A stretch of 64,000 nucleotides of DNA from Pseudomonas syringae pv. cilantro (GTDB taxonomy: Bacteria > Pseudomonadota > Gammaproteobacteria > Pseudomonadales > Pseudomonadaceae). Below the pieces are notes generated by a model. It did not search any database. It was not told the DNA's origin and worked only from the letters and a program-made list of their open reading frames with translations. Positions 44,023 to 56,247 of this stretch are shown here, one piece after another. Location: contig NZ_LGLN01000032.1 of assembly GCF_001293775.1 (NCBI RefSeq), forward strand, positions 267,693 through 331,692. The letters run 5' to 3'. Every line of letters starts with the position of its first letter. Position 1 is the stretch's first letter. Made by a program: the position numbers and the translations under genes.

Positions 44023-45189
44023 ATGAATCCTGATATTCCTCTTCAACTTCTGGGCGGCATCAGCGCGCGCGTTTTCATGCGCGACTACTGGCAGAAAAAA
44101 CCGCTGCTGATCCGTCAGGCACTGCCAGACTTCCAAAGCCCGATCGATGCTGACGAGCTGGCTGGTCTGGCCCTGGAAGAAGAAGTCGAGTCGCGCCTGG
44201 TCATCGAGAACGGCGAGCGCCCATGGGAATTGCGTCGCGGCCCGTTCGCCGAAGACGAGTTCAGCAAACTGCCTGAACGTGACTGGACCCTGCTGGTGCA
44301 AGCAGTCGACCAGTTCGTCCCGGAAGTCAGCGAGTTGCTGGAAAACTTCCGTTTTCTGCCGAGCTGGCGCATTGACGATGTGATGATCAGCTACGCAGCA
44401 CCAGGCGGCAGCGTCGGCCCGCATTTCGATAACTATGACGTGTTCCTGCTTCAGGGCCATGGCAAACGTCACTGGCAGATCGGCCAGATGTGCGACGCCG
44501 AGAGCCCGCTGCTGGAGCACGCCGATCTGCGCATTCTCGCCGGGTTTGAAAAGACTGAAGAATGGACGCTGGAACCGGGTGACATGCTCTATCTGCCGCC
44601 GCGACTGGCTCACTGCGGCGTTGCCGTGGATGAATGCCTGACCTACTCGGTCGGCTTCCGCGCCCCCGGTGCGGCTGAAGTACTCACTCATTTCACCGAC
44701 TTCCTGGCCCAGTTCATTACCGATGAAGAGCGCTACACTGACGCCGACGCGCAACCGGTCAGCGATCCTCATCAGATCCAGCGCGACGCGCTTGATCGCC
44801 TCAAGGCCCTGCTCGCAGAGCACATGAGCGACGAGCGCCTGCTGCTGACCTGGTTCGGCCAGTTCATGACCGAACCGCGCTACCCGGAACTGGTCACCGG
44901 GCCGGAGCTGGCTGAAGAGGAACTGCTCGACAGCCTCGAACAGGGGGCCGTGCTGATTCGCAACCCGGCGGCCCGCCTGGCTTGGTCTGAAGTCGACGAC
45001 GATCTGCTACTGTTTGCCAGCGGCCAGAGCCGCCTGTTGCCCGGCAGCCTGCGTGAACTGCTCAAAATGATCTGTGCAGCTGATGCGCTGCACAGTGAAA
45101 ACCTCGGCCAATGGTTGGCCGATGACGAGGGTCGCAATCTCCTTTGCGAACTCGTAAAACAAGGAAGCCTGGGATTTGCCGATGAATAA
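44023..45189 (+). CDS. roxA: 50S ribosomal protein uL16 3-hydroxylase RoxA (YcfD)
   Basis: A 388-residue JmjC/cupin 2-oxoglutarate oxygenase that hydroxylates an arginine of ribosomal protein L16. The iron triad is visible as H134 and D136 in GPHFDNYD and H197 in LPPRLAHCGV. The N-terminal LLGGISARVFMRDYWQKKPLL and the C-terminal dimerisation and winged-helix parts match YcfD length (373). It overlaps the following GNAT gene by eight bases. Confidence 0.93.
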   Translation: MNPDIPLQLLGGISARVFMRDYWQKKPLLIRQALPDFQSPIDADELAGLALEEEVESRLVIENGERPWELRRGPFAEDEFSKLPERDWTLLVQAVDQFVPEVSELLENFRFLPSWRIDDVMISYAAPGGSVGPHFDNYDVFLLQGHGKRHWQIGQMCDAESPLLEHADLRILAGFEKTEEWTLEPGDMLYLPPRLAHCGVAVDECLTYSVGFRAPGAAEVLTHFTDFLAQFITDEERYTDADAQPVSDPHQIQRDALDRLKALLAEHMSDERLLLTWFGQFMTEPRYPELVTGPELAEEELLDSLEQGAVLIRNPAARLAWSEVDDDLLLFASGQSRLLPGSLRELLKMICAADALHSENLGQWLADDEGRNLLCELVKQGSLGFADE

Positions 45190-45613
45190 AATCACTGTAT
45201 CTGTCGCCCAATGGCAGAAGAACAACGCCGATATCCGGCGCATACGCGACTCAGTGTTCATTGCCGAGCAGTCGGTGCCGCCGGAGCTGGAGTGGGACGC
45301 CGAAGACGCGGCTGCCGTGCACTTTCTGGCCTGGGAAGGCGACTATGCGGTAGGCACTGCGCGCCTTCTGACAGACGGTGAAATCGGCCGGCTCTCGGTG
45401 CTCAAGGACTGGCGCGGCCTGAAGGTCGGTGAAGCCTTGCTCAGCGCAGTGATCGATGAAGCAGAGAAGCGCGGGCTACAGCCGCTCAAGCTCAGTGCCC
45501 AGGTACAAGCCGTCGATTTCTACCAGCGTTTCGGCTTCGTAGTCACCAGCAAAGAGTTTCTTGAAGCCGGTCTGCCACATGTCGATATGCTTCGTCAGGT
45601 AGGACCAACCTGA
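45182..45613 (+). CDS. GNAT-family N-acetyltransferase
   Basis: A 143-residue acetyltransferase of the ElaA/YjcF-like type. The acetyl-CoA loop is seen in IGRLSVLKDWRGLKVGEALL, followed by LSAQVQAVDFYQRFGFV, the conserved C-terminal strand-helix. The start ATG lies inside the end of roxA. The substrate is unknown. Confidence 0.86.
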   Translation: MNKITVSVAQWQKNNADIRRIRDSVFIAEQSVPPELEWDAEDAAAVHFLAWEGDYAVGTARLLTDGEIGRLSVLKDWRGLKVGEALLSAVIDEAEKRGLQPLKLSAQVQAVDFYQRFGFVVTSKEFLEAGLPHVDMLRQVGPT

Positions 45614-45649
45614 TTATGTAGGCGTTTTAAGAAGCACTACATAATGGAT

Positions 45650-45709
45650 GCCCTGCCCTTTGCAGGCTGGTATTACTCATATCAGACTGTAAACAGGCAG
45701 GGCTTTTTT
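45650..45709 (+). terminator. Inverted repeat with T run after the GNAT gene (terminator or small RNA end)
   Basis: GCCCTGCC (45650-45657) pairs with GGCAGGGC (45696-45703), followed by TTTTTT. The 38-base loop is long for a simple terminator. A TGTAG/CTACA pair lies just upstream (45617-45641). The 178-base gap could therefore hold a short structured RNA ending here. Confidence 0.5.
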
Positions 45710-45791
45710 CTGTCTGGCTGTTCAGCTTGCGTTCCCAACGGCCGACACAGTGGCACACTCATGCCTTAGGCACCCCTCGCGGAGAATGAAC

Positions 45792-46523
45792 ATGGCATTA
45801 CGCATTCTGCTTACCTCACTGCTTATCGCCCTAAGCGCCAGCGCACTGGCGGCAACCGAGGTAGTCCCGCTCAATTACCGCACCAGCGCAGACCTGCTGC
45901 CGGTCGCCAAGTCATTTATCGGCGCTGACGGAACGGTCAGTGCGTATGGCAACCAGCTGATCGTTAATGCCGAATCGCGCAAGATCGAAGAACTTCGTGC
46001 CCTTATCGCGCAATTGGATACCGCACCAAAGCGTCTGCTGATCAGTGTCGATACCAGTGACACTGCCACCCGCAACAGTAATGGCTCGCAGGTCATTGAA
46101 TATGGCACTGCCAGTCGCGAGGGTGGCGTGCAACAGATACAGACCAGCGAAGGCACACCGGCACTGATCCAGATCGGCCAGAGCGTTCCGCTGACCTCCT
46201 CGTCGACCGACGCCTACGGCTACTCGCAAAACAACACCGAATACCGCAACGTGACTCAAGGATTTTACGTCACCGCGAGTGTGACGGGCGATACCGTTCA
46301 CTTGAGCATCAGCACCAACCATGACCGCATGAGCCAGGAACGACCTGACACCATCAAGGTGCAAAGCACCGACAGCCAGGTCAACGGGCGACTGGGCGAA
46401 TGGATCACGCTGGCGAGCAACAGCGATCAGTCTGTGGCCGATCAGAGAGGCATCGCGCAACGCTACTCGACCCAGGGTCGTAACGACATGGTTTTACGGG
46501 TAAAGGTCGAAACGCTTGAATAA
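45792..46523 (+). CDS. Exported secretin-N-like protein of unknown function
   Basis: A 243-residue protein with a Sec signal peptide (MALRILLTSLLIALSASALA). The part after it, VVPLNYRTSADLLPVAKSFI and NQLIVNAESRKIEELRALIA, matches the N-terminal ring domain of secretins (PilQ/GspD type). However, the membrane-spanning secretin barrel is absent and the C-terminal half (residues 90-243) is a beta-rich domain seen in small secretin-N-domain proteins. It is not next to any secretion genes. The ATG at 45792 has GGAGAATGAAC upstream; an ATG two codons earlier is possible. Confidence 0.8.
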   Translation: MALRILLTSLLIALSASALAATEVVPLNYRTSADLLPVAKSFIGADGTVSAYGNQLIVNAESRKIEELRALIAQLDTAPKRLLISVDTSDTATRNSNGSQVIEYGTASREGGVQQIQTSEGTPALIQIGQSVPLTSSSTDAYGYSQNNTEYRNVTQGFYVTASVTGDTVHLSISTNHDRMSQERPDTIKVQSTDSQVNGRLGEWITLASNSDQSVADQRGIAQRYSTQGRNDMVLRVKVETLE

Positions 46524-46622
46524 CGCGGGCTGGCGTGAAAGCCAGCACCTGCGGGACTTTTAGTGACTATCCAGTCTGAAACCACAAATATATAGTGAAT
46601 TTAAAAAAGCACTACAAATCGA

Positions 46623-46652
46623 TTGACGCCCTTCCGGACCCCGAGGCATGAT
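46623..46652 (+). promoter_or_regulatory. Possible aceA promoter
   Basis: TTGACG at 46623-46628, an 18-base spacer and CATGAT at 46647-46652, within the 277-base gap upstream of aceA. The -10 match is weak. Confidence 0.35.
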
Positions 46653-46800
46653 CGCCTCGCTCCCGCTGTTCAGAGGCGGCGTGACACGCCTTTGAATCGA
46701 CGCTTTTTCTGCACAGCGAGCAGCCATGCACAGTGCCGTTACACAGGGCATTTTGGCGGAGCAGGACTTTCATCGAGACCTACTTCCTGGGGTTTATAAA

Positions 46801-48126
46801 ATGGCACTGACACGCGAACAACAAATAGCGGCTCTGGAAAAAGACTGGGCTGAAAATCCGCGCTGGAAAAACGTCACCCGTACTTATTCCGCAGCTGATG
46901 TGGTCCGCCTGCGTGGCTCGGTTCAACCCGAACACACCTTCGCAAGACTGGGTGCCGACAAGCTGTGGAATCTGGTGACCCAAGGTGCCAAACCCTCTTT
47001 TCGCCCGGACAAGGATTTCGTCAACTGCATGGGCGCGTTGACTGGCGGTCAGGCCGTTCAGCAGGTGAAGGCCGGGATTCAGGCCATCTACCTTTCCGGC
47101 TGGCAGGTCGCCGCCGACAACAACTCCGCCGAGTCGATGTATCCGGATCAGTCGCTATACCCGGTGGATTCAGTGCCCACGGTGGTCAAGCGCATCAATA
47201 ACGCGTTCCGCCGCGCCGATCAGATCCAGTGGAAAGCGGGTAAAACACCGGGCGACGAGGGCTATATCGACTATTTCGCGCCCATTGTGGCCGACGCGGA
47301 AGCAGGTTTCGGTGGCGTGCTCAATGCCTATGAGCTGATGAAAAGCATGATCGAAGCGGGCGCAGCGGGCGTGCACTTCGAGGATCAGCTGGCGTCGGTA
47401 AAAAAATGCGGCCACATGGGCGGCAAGGTACTGGTGCCGACTCAGGAAGCGGTACAGAAGCTGGTGGCGGCACGCCTGGCGGCGGACGTTGCCGGTGTGC
47501 CAACGATCATTCTGGCGCGCACCGATGCCAACGCCGCCGATCTGCTCACGTCTGACTGCGACCCCTACGACAAACCGTTCGTCACCGGTCAGCGTACTCA
47601 CGAAGGGTTCTACAAGGTTCGCGCCGGTCTGGACCAGGCCATTTCACGTGGCCTGGCCTACGCGCCCTACGCTGATCTGATCTGGTGCGAAACCGCAAAG
47701 CCGGACCTGGACGAGGCGCGCCGCTTTGCTGAGGCGATCAAAAAGGAGTATCCGGATCAGTTGCTGTCGTATAACTGTTCACCCTCTTTCAACTGGAAGA
47801 AAAACCTGGACGACGCGACCATAGCCAAATTCCAGCGCGAGCTCTCGGCCATGGGTTACAAGCATCAGTTCATCACCCTCGCGGGCATTCACAACATGTG
47901 GCACAGCATGTTCAATCTGGCGCACGACTACGCTCGCAACGACATGACCGCCTACGTCAAACTGCAGGAGCAGGAGTTCGCCGACGCAGCCAAGGGCTAC
48001 ACGTTCGTTGCTCATCAACAGGAAGTGGGGACCGGCTATTTCGATGACATGACCACTGTGATTCAGGGCGGCGTGTCTTCGGTCACTGCACTGACCGGAT
48101 CGACAGAGGAAGAGCAGTTCCACTAA
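46801..48126 (+). CDS. aceA: Isocitrate lyase
   Basis: A 441-residue glyoxylate-shunt enzyme that cleaves isocitrate to succinate and glyoxylate. The catalytic motif KKCGHMGG is present with C203. [21 protein letters not shown] and [13 protein letters not shown] are further active-site stretches. It belongs to the shorter (E. coli-like, about 434) class. The start at 46801 ([16 protein letters not shown]) is conserved; the frame is open 25 codons upstream, which are not conserved. Monocistronic, with its own terminator. Confidence 0.96.
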   Translation: MALTREQQIAALEKDWAENPRWKNVTRTYSAADVVRLRGSVQPEHTFARLGADKLWNLVTQGAKPSFRPDKDFVNCMGALTGGQAVQQVKAGIQAIYLSGWQVAADNNSAESMYPDQSLYPVDSVPTVVKRINNAFRRADQIQWKAGKTPGDEGYIDYFAPIVADAEAGFGGVLNAYELMKSMIEAGAAGVHFEDQLASVKKCGHMGGKVLVPTQEAVQKLVAARLAADVAGVPTIILARTDANAADLLTSDCDPYDKPFVTGQRTHEGFYKVRAGLDQAISRGLAYAPYADLIWCETAKPDLDEARRFAEAIKKEYPDQLLSYNCSPSFNWKKNLDDATIAKFQRELSAMGYKHQFITLAGIHNMWHSMFNLAHDYARNDMTAYVKLQEQEFADAAKGYTFVAHQQEVGTGYFDDMTTVIQGGVSSVTALTGSTEEEQFH

Positions 48127-48148
48127 ATCGCCTCACACTGCGGGAAAC

Positions 48149-48178
48149 AAGACCGTCCGTAAGGACGGTCTTTTTTTT
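48149..48178 (+). terminator. aceA terminator
   Basis: A 10-bp stem AAGACCGTCC / GGACGGTCTT with loop GTAA, then a run of about eight T, 22 bases after the stop. Confidence 0.93.
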
Positions 48179-48585
48179 GTGTCGGATTTTGCCTGTATTG
48201 ATCCTGGACAAATGGCAACACCGCTAAAAGTGTTACAAAGCGCCCCTTGATAGAGGCAATGAGCCTTAACTAGCCCCGTAATTACCGAGACGACAAATAG
48301 GAGAGCCCTTTAAATGATATCAATTATCATTCAAATTACCTTTCATTCCTTTTCGTCTCAACCGGAGATAATTAAAGAAAACACCCGTAATGCCCGCCTG
48401 GCAGGCCTTGCAAGCGCTTCGGGGGCCTGTCCATGATTGATTGCGTGAATAAATTTGATGTAGAAAATTTACTTGCCAAGTGTTTGCACATAAAATCAAT
48501 CCGTTGACCGCACTGCGACATATCGTCACTGCCTCGACTCTTTATCAAGCACAGAGACCTTTGCTCTCTAACAAGGACTGCCAGC
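48179..48585. other. Leader and regulatory region of the nuo operon
   Basis: 407 AT-rich bases with no gene. A Fur-box-like palindrome lies at 48313-48331. An imperfect hairpin, GGCAGGCC with GGCCTGTCC, is found around 48401-48433. A clear sigma-70 promoter was not identified. Confidence 0.55.
48313..48331. promoter_or_regulatory. Fur-box-like palindrome upstream of nuo
   Basis: AATGATA and TATCATT are perfect inverted arms around the centre TCAAT, 19 bases in all. This resembles the Fur consensus, built from GATAAT units. It lies about 255 bases upstream of nuoA. Iron control of complex I, which contains many Fe-S clusters, would make sense but is inferred. Confidence 0.4.
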
Positions 48586-48999
48586 ATGCCCGAATCGACA
48601 GGTCTGATTGCCCATAACTGGGGCTTCGCCATTTTCCTTTTGGGTGTAGTAGGCCTTTGCGCCTTCATGCTCGGCCTCTCCAGCCTGCTCGGAAGCAAGG
48701 CGTGGGGCCGCAGCAAGAACGAACCGTTCGAGTCCGGCATGCTGCCCACCGGCAGTGCGCGCCTGCGGCTCTCCGCAAAATTCTATCTGGTCGCGATGCT
48801 TTTCGTGATCTTTGACATTGAAGCCCTCTTTCTCTTTGCCTGGTCTGTGTCCGTTCGCGAAAGCGGCTGGACCGGATTCGTCGAAGCTCTCGTTTTCATA
48901 GCAATTCTGTTGGCAGGTCTTGTCTACCTATGGCGGGTTGGAGCACTTGACTGGGCTCCTGAAGGTCGCCGTAATCGGCAAGCGAAGCTGAAACAATGA
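48586..48999 (+). CDS. nuoA: NADH-quinone oxidoreductase subunit A
   Basis: A 137-residue membrane subunit of complex I, with three transmembrane helices and the conserved loop [18 protein letters not shown] that lies at the quinone-site entrance. The helix [20 protein letters not shown] is characteristic. First gene of the nuo operon, with ACAAGGA upstream. Confidence 0.95.
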
Positions 49000-49009
49000 G
49001 GCTTTGGCG

Positions 49010-49684
49010 ATGCAATATAATCTCACCAGGATCGACCCGGATGCTCCTAACGAGCAATACCCCATCGGCAAGCGGGAAACCGTTTCCGATCCGTTAGAAG
49101 ACCAAGTCCACAAAAACATTTTCATGGGCAAGCTCGAAGACGTGCTGAATGGCGCGGTCAACTGGGGACGCAAAAATTCCCTGTGGCCGTACAATTTCGG
49201 CTTGTCCTGTTGCTACGTGGAAATGACCACTGCCTTCACGGCACCTCACGACATCGCCCGCTTCGGCGCCGAGGTTATTCGTGCATCGCCGCGTCAGGCG
49301 GATTTCATGGTAATCGCCGGTACGCCGTTCCTGAAGATGGCCCCCATCATTCAGCGTCTGTACGAACAGATGCTAGAACCGAAGTGGGTCATTTCGATGG
49401 GCGCCTGTGCCAACTCCGGTGGCATGTACGACATCTACTCCGTTGTTCAGGGCGTGGATAAATTCCTCCCTGTGGATGTTTACGTGCCCGGCTGCCCGCC
49501 CCGCCCCGAAGCTTTCCTGCAAGGCCTTATGCTGCTGCAGGAATCCATCGGACAGGAGCGTCGCCCGCTTTCCTGGGTCGTCGGTGATCAAGGCGTGTAT
49601 CGCGCCGACATGCCGTCGCAAAAGGAACAGCGTCGTGAACAGCGTATCCAGGTCACCAACCTGCGCAGCCCCGACGAAGTCTGA
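49010..49684 (+). CDS. nuoB: NADH-quinone oxidoreductase subunit B
   Basis: A 224-residue peripheral subunit that carries the terminal Fe-S cluster N2. The cluster cysteines are in [21 protein letters not shown] and [12 protein letters not shown]. The start ATG at 49010 gives the conserved [18 protein letters not shown]; a TTG two codons upstream is less likely. It lies 10 bases after nuoA. Confidence 0.96.
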   Translation: MQYNLTRIDPDAPNEQYPIGKRETVSDPLEDQVHKNIFMGKLEDVLNGAVNWGRKNSLWPYNFGLSCCYVEMTTAFTAPHDIARFGAEVIRASPRQADFMVIAGTPFLKMAPIIQRLYEQMLEPKWVISMGACANSGGMYDIYSVVQGVDKFLPVDVYVPGCPPRPEAFLQGLMLLQESIGQERRPLSWVVGDQGVYRADMPSQKEQRREQRIQVTNLRSPDEV

Positions 49685-49749
49685 TCCAGCCCGTTCTTCT
49701 TATAAAAAAGACAGGAACCGGGGTTGATTCTGTACGTTGACCGAAGTGA

Positions 49750-51540
<1,791 letters not shown>

Positions 51541-51542
51541 GC

Positions 51543-52040
51543 ATGAACAGCCCGCTAATCCAGACAGACCGTTTCGCCCTGAGCGAAACAGAACGCTCGG
51601 CCATCGAGCACGAGTTGCATCACTACGAGGACCCGCGCGCGGCGTCTATCGAGGCCCTGAAGATCGTTCAGAAGGAACGCGGCTGGGTGCCGGACGGCGC
51701 GATCTACGCCATCGGCGACATGCTGGGGATTCCTGCCAGCGATGTCGAAGGCGTGGCCACGTTCTACAGCCAGATTTTCCGTCAGCCGGTCGGCCGCCAC
51801 ATCATCCGCGTCTGCAACAGCATGGTGTGCTTCATCGGCGGCCATGAGAACGTCGTGGACGAGATCAAAAGCTCACTGGGTATCGACCTGGGCCAGACCA
51901 CAGCCGACGGACGCTTCACCTTGCTGCCGGTCTGCTGCCTCGGCAACTGCGACAAGGCCCCGGCCGTTATGGTCGACGATGACACTTTCGGCGACGTACA
52001 GCCTGCTGGCGTAGCCAAGATGCTGGAGGGTTACCTATGA
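51543..52040 (+). CDS. nuoE: NADH-quinone oxidoreductase subunit E
   Basis: A 165-residue thioredoxin-fold subunit with one 2Fe-2S cluster (N1a). The cysteines are in RVCNSMVC and [11 protein letters not shown]. Part of the NADH-oxidising module with NuoF and NuoG. It starts two bases after nuoCD and overlaps nuoF by four bases. Confidence 0.95.
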   Translation: MNSPLIQTDRFALSETERSAIEHELHHYEDPRAASIEALKIVQKERGWVPDGAIYAIGDMLGIPASDVEGVATFYSQIFRQPVGRHIIRVCNSMVCFIGGHENVVDEIKSSLGIDLGQTTADGRFTLLPVCCLGNCDKAPAVMVDDDTFGDVQPAGVAKMLEGYL

Positions 52041-53395
52041 CCATTACGTCCTTCGGCCCTGCCAACCGCATTGCGCGCACGGCAGAAACTCACCCGCTGA
52101 CCTGGCGTCTGCGCGACGACGGCGAACCTGTCTGGCTTGAAGAATATCAAGCCAAGGACGGTTATGCGGCCGCGCGCAAGGCACTGACTCAGCAGACGCC
52201 TGACGATATCGTCCAGTCGGTCAAGGACTCCGGCCTCAAGGGCCGCGGCGGTGCGGGCTTCCCGACGGGCGTCAAGTGGGGCCTGATGCCCAAAGACGAG
52301 TCCATGAACATCCGCTATCTGCTGTGCAACGCGGACGAAATGGAGCCCAATACCTGGAAAGACCGCATGCTGATGGAGCAACTGCCCCATCTGCTGGTCG
52401 AGGGCATGTTGATCAGTGCCCGGGCGCTGAAAGCCTATCGCGGCTACATCTTCCTGCGCGGCGAATACGTCACCGCAGCCAAGCACCTGAACCGTGCAGT
52501 GGCTGAAGCCAAAGCTGCCGGTCTGCTGGGCAAGAACATTCTGGGCACCGGCTTCGACTTCGAGCTGTTCGTCCACACCGGTGCCGGTCGTTACATCTGT
52601 GGTGAAGAAACCGCGCTGATCAACTCGCTGGAAGGCCGGCGCGCCAATCCACGCTCCAAGCCGCCCTTCCCTGCCGCAGTAGGCGTATGGGGCAAACCGA
52701 CCTGCGTCAACAACGTCGAAACCCTGTGCAACGTGCCAGCCATCGTCAACAACGGTAACGACTGGTACAAGTCGCTGGCCCGCGAAGGCAGTGAAGACCA
52801 CGGCACCAAGTTGATGGGCTTCTCCGGGAAGGTGAAAAACCCGGGGCTGTGGGAACTGCCGTTCGGTGTTCAGGCTCGCGAGCTGTTCGAAGACTATGCC
52901 GGTGGCATGCGCGACGGCTTCAAGCTCAAGTGCTGGCAGCCCGGCGGCGCCGGAACCGGCTTTCTGTTGCCGGAACACCTGGACGCGCAGATGTATGCAG
53001 GCGGCATCGCCAAGGTCGGCACCCGGATGGGCACTGGTCTGGCGATGGCAGTCGACGACTCGGTCAACATGGTTTCGCTGCTGCGCAACATGGAAGAGTT
53101 CTTCGCTCAGGAGTCTTGCGGTTTCTGCACTCCGTGCCGCGACGGCCTGCCGTGGAGCGTGAAAATCCTGCGTGCCATCGAGAAAGGTCAGGGTCAGCCG
53201 GGTGATATCGAAACCCTGCAGGGTCTGGTCAACTTCCTCGGCCCTGGCAAGACTTTCTGCGCGCATGCCCCCGGTGCAGTGGAGCCACTGGGCAGCGCAA
53301 TCAAGTATTTCCGCCCGGAATTCGAAGCAGGTATAGCGCCTTCCAGCGCTGACACGCTGGTCCCGGGTAAAAGTCCGACCATGGCCGGCGCATAA
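52037..53395 (+). CDS. nuoF: NADH-quinone oxidoreductase subunit F
   Basis: A 452-residue subunit that binds NADH and FMN and cluster N3. The glycine-rich [14 protein letters not shown] (about 70-83) binds NADH/FMN, and [12 protein letters not shown] (about 356-367) provides three cluster cysteines, the fourth being in FCAHAPGA. Its ATG overlaps the nuoE stop (ATGA). A 134-base gap with hairpins follows. Confidence 0.96.
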   Translation: MTITSFGPANRIARTAETHPLTWRLRDDGEPVWLEEYQAKDGYAAARKALTQQTPDDIVQSVKDSGLKGRGGAGFPTGVKWGLMPKDESMNIRYLLCNADEMEPNTWKDRMLMEQLPHLLVEGMLISARALKAYRGYIFLRGEYVTAAKHLNRAVAEAKAAGLLGKNILGTGFDFELFVHTGAGRYICGEETALINSLEGRRANPRSKPPFPAAVGVWGKPTCVNNVETLCNVPAIVNNGNDWYKSLAREGSEDHGTKLMGFSGKVKNPGLWELPFGVQARELFEDYAGGMRDGFKLKCWQPGGAGTGFLLPEHLDAQMYAGGIAKVGTRMGTGLAMAVDDSVNMVSLLRNMEEFFAQESCGFCTPCRDGLPWSVKILRAIEKGQGQPGDIETLQGLVNFLGPGKTFCAHAPGAVEPLGSAIKYFRPEFEAGIAPSSADTLVPGKSPTMAGA

Positions 53396-53407
53396 CAAGA
53401 CAGAACG

Positions 53408-53429
53408 GTTGGCGGTTCGAACCGCCGAC
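53408..53429 (+). other. Palindromic hairpin between nuoF and nuoG
   Basis: A perfect 16-base palindrome GGCGGTTCGAACCGCC, extended by three more pairs on each side (one G-T), 12 bases after the nuoF stop. No T run follows. A second, smaller hairpin GCCCG / CGGGC lies at 53494-53510. This is the only large gap in the nuo operon, so RNA processing or partial termination is possible. Confidence 0.7.
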
Positions 53430-53529
53430 TGCGTACCTGCTGACGCCCTCACGGGTTGAACGATACGGGTACTACCGAGATTCCATTAGCCACGCCCGCT
53501 GACAACGGGCCAACGAAGACCTTTGAACC

Positions 53530-56247
53530 ATGGCTACTATTCACGTAGACGGCAAAGCGCTCGAAGTCGATGGTGCAGACAACCTGTTACAGGCATGTCT
53601 GTCGCTGGGCCTCGATATTCCTTATTTCTGCTGGCACCCCGCCCTTGGCAGCGTTGGCGCCTGTCGCCAGTGCGCGGTCAAGCAGTACACCGACGAAAAC
53701 GACACCCGTGGTCGTATCGTCATGTCCTGCATGACGCCAGCCACCGACAACACCTGGATCTCCATCGAAGACGATGAATCCAAGGCCTTCCGGGCCAGTG
53801 TCGTCGAATGGCTGATGACCAACCACCCGCACGACTGCCCGGTCTGCGAAGAAGGCGGTCATTGCCACCTGCAAGACATGACGGTGATGACCGGCCACAA
53901 CGAGCGCCGTTATCGCTTCACCAAGCGCACCCACCAGAATCAGGAGCTAGGGCCGTTCATCGCACACGAGATGAACCGCTGCATCGCCTGTTATCGCTGT
54001 GTACGCTTCTACAAAGACTACGCAGGCGGCACCGACCTGGGCGTTTACGGCGCACATGACAACGTTTACTTCGGCCGCGTCGAAGACGGCACGCTGGAAA
54101 GCGAGTTTTCCGGCAACCTTACCGAGGTCTGCCCGACCGGTGTGTTCACCGACAAAACCCACTCCGAGCGCTATAACCGCAAGTGGGACATGCAGTTCTC
54201 GCCAAGCATCTGCCACGGCTGCTCCAGCGGTTGCAACATCAGCCCGGGCGAGCGTTACGGTGAGCTGCGCCGCATCGAAAACCGTTACAACGGCTCGGTC
54301 AACCAGTACTTCCTCTGCGACCGCGGACGTTTCGGTTACGGCTACGTCAATCGCAAGGATCGCCCGCGTCAGCCATTGCTCGTCGACGGCCAGGTCAAAC
54401 TGAGCCTGGACGAAGCGCTGGACAAGGCCGCAGACCTGCTGCGCGGGCGCAATATTGTCGGTATCGGCTCGCCTCGCGCCAGCCTGGAAAGCAACTACGC
54501 GCTGCGTGAACTGGTCGGTGCCGAGCATTTCTACAGCGGCATCGAAGCCGGTGAGCTGGAGCGCGTGCGCCTGATCCTCAAGGTTCTGAACGACAGCCCG
54601 CTGCCGATCCCGACCCTGCGCGACATCGAAGATCACGACGCCATTTTCGTGCTCGGCGAAGACCTGACCCAGACCGCAGCGCGTATGGCCCTTGGCCTGC
54701 GTCAGGCCGTCAAGGGCAAGGCAGAAGACATGGCAGCTGCGATGAAAGTCCAGCCATGGCTCGACGCGGCGGTGAAGAACATCGGCCAGCACGAGCTGAA
54801 TCCGCTGTTCATCGCCAGCCTGGCTGAGACCCGACTCGACGACATCGCAGAAGAATGCGTCCACGCCGCACCGGATGACCTCGCGCGCATCGGCTTCGCG
54901 GTTGCCCACGCACTGGATGCCAGCGCACCGGCCGTCGAAGGTCTGGACAGCGAAGCGCTGGAACTGGCGCAACGTATCGCAGACGCCCTGCTCGCGGCCA
55001 AGCGTCCGCTGATCATTTCCGGCAGCTCGCTGGGTTCGACATCGCTGATCGAAGCGGCGGCCAACATTGCCAAGGCGCTCAAACTGCGTGACAAACAGGG
55101 CTCCATCAGCCTGATCGTGCCGGAAGCCAACAGCATGGGGCTGGCGATGTTCGGTGGCGAGTCTGTCGATGCTGCCTTGAACGCCGTGATCTCCGGTAAG
55201 GCCGACGCCATCGTTGTGCTGGAAAACGATCTGTATCGCCGGGTTGACGCTAAAATCGTCGATGCAGCACTGAGCGCGGCGAAAGTCGTGATCGTTGCCG
55301 ACCACCAGAAAACGCCCACTGTTGATCGGGCGCATCTGGTTCTGCCAGCTGCCAGCTTCGCTGAAGGCGATGGCACACTGGTCAGTCAGGAAGGCCGCGC
55401 CCAGCGTTTCTTCCAGGTGTTCGATCCCACTTATCTGGACCCGGGCATTCTGGTTCACGAAGGCTGGCGCTGGATGCATGCCTTGCGCGCCACGCTGCTG
55501 AATCAGCCGGTGGACTGGACGCAACTCGATCACGTGACCGAAGCCTGCGCCAGCAGCTCGGCGCAACTGGCCGGAATCGTCAATGCCGCTCCGTCTGCCT
55601 CGTTCCGCATCAAGGGCCTGAAACTGGCACGTGAGCCGCTGCGTTACAGTGGACGGACGTCGATGCGCGCCAACATCAGCGTGCACGAGCCGCGCATTCC
55701 GCAAGACAAAGACACCGCCTTCGCGTTTTCCATGGAAGGCTATTCGGGTTCTGCCGAACCGCGCCAGCAGGTGCCATTCGCCTGGTCTCCGGGCTGGAAC
55801 TCGCCACAGGCCTGGAACAAGTTCCAGGACGAAGTCGGTGGTCATCTGCGTGCTGGCGACCCCGGCACGCGCCTGATCGAAAGCCAGGGTGATGGTCTGT
55901 CGTGGTTCTCCAGCGTTCCACGTGCCTTCTCTCCAGAGCGCGGCACTTGGCAGGTCGTGCCGTTCTTCCACCTGTTCGGCAGCGATGAAACCTCGTCACT
56001 GGCCGCGCCGGTTCAGGAACGCATTCCGCAGCCTTACGTTGCACTGGCCAAATCCGAAGCCGACCGGCTGGGCGTCAATGAAGGTGCCCTACTCTCACTG
56101 AGCGTTGCGGGTCAGTCGCTGACACTGCCGCTGCGCATCAACGAAGAACTCGGCGCAGGTCTGGTGGCGTTGCCTGCCGGGCTTGCGGGCATTCCTCCCG
56201 CGATATTCGGCAAATCCGTTGATGGTCTGCAGGAGGCAGCGCAATGA
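53530..56247 (+). CDS. nuoG: NADH-quinone oxidoreductase subunit G
   Basis: A 905-residue molybdopterin-oxidoreductase-like subunit that carries several Fe-S clusters. A 2Fe-2S ferredoxin domain at the N-terminus has C34, C45, C48 and C67. A histidine-ligated 4Fe-4S site ([16 protein letters not shown]) follows at about 96-111. Further cysteine groups are [10 protein letters not shown] and CHGCSSGC. The large C-terminal domain is catalytically silent in complex I. Overlaps nuoH by four bases. Confidence 0.96.
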   Translation: MATIHVDGKALEVDGADNLLQACLSLGLDIPYFCWHPALGSVGACRQCAVKQYTDENDTRGRIVMSCMTPATDNTWISIEDDESKAFRASVVEWLMTNHPHDCPVCEEGGHCHLQDMTVMTGHNERRYRFTKRTHQNQELGPFIAHEMNRCIACYRCVRFYKDYAGGTDLGVYGAHDNVYFGRVEDGTLESEFSGNLTEVCPTGVFTDKTHSERYNRKWDMQFSPSICHGCSSGCNISPGERYGELRRIENRYNGSVNQYFLCDRGRFGYGYVNRKDRPRQPLLVDGQVKLSLDEALDKAADLLRGRNIVGIGSPRASLESNYALRELVGAEHFYSGIEAGELERVRLILKVLNDSPLPIPTLRDIEDHDAIFVLGEDLTQTAARMALGLRQAVKGKAEDMAAAMKVQPWLDAAVKNIGQHELNPLFIASLAETRLDDIAEECVHAAPDDLARIGFAVAHALDASAPAVEGLDSEALELAQRIADALLAAKRPLIISGSSLGSTSLIEAAANIAKALKLRDKQGSISLIVPEANSMGLAMFGGESVDAALNAVISGKADAIVVLENDLYRRVDAKIVDAALSAAKVVIVADHQKTPTVDRAHLVLPAASFAEGDGTLVSQEGRAQRFFQVFDPTYLDPGILVHEGWRWMHALRATLLNQPVDWTQLDHVTEACASSSAQLAGIVNAAPSASFRIKGLKLAREPLRYSGRTSMRANISVHEPRIPQDKDTAFAFSMEGYSGSAEPRQQVPFAWSPGWNSPQAWNKFQDEVGGHLRAGDPGTRLIESQGDGLSWFSSVPRAFSPERGTWQVVPFFHLFGSDETSSLAAPVQERIPQPYVALAKSEADRLGVNEGALLSLSVAGQSLTLPLRINEELGAGLVALPAGLAGIPPAIFGKSVDGLQEAAQ

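Noticed and set aside
53947..55971. 674-codon open frame antisense to nuoG
   Set aside because: Same reason; nuoG is intact and conserved.
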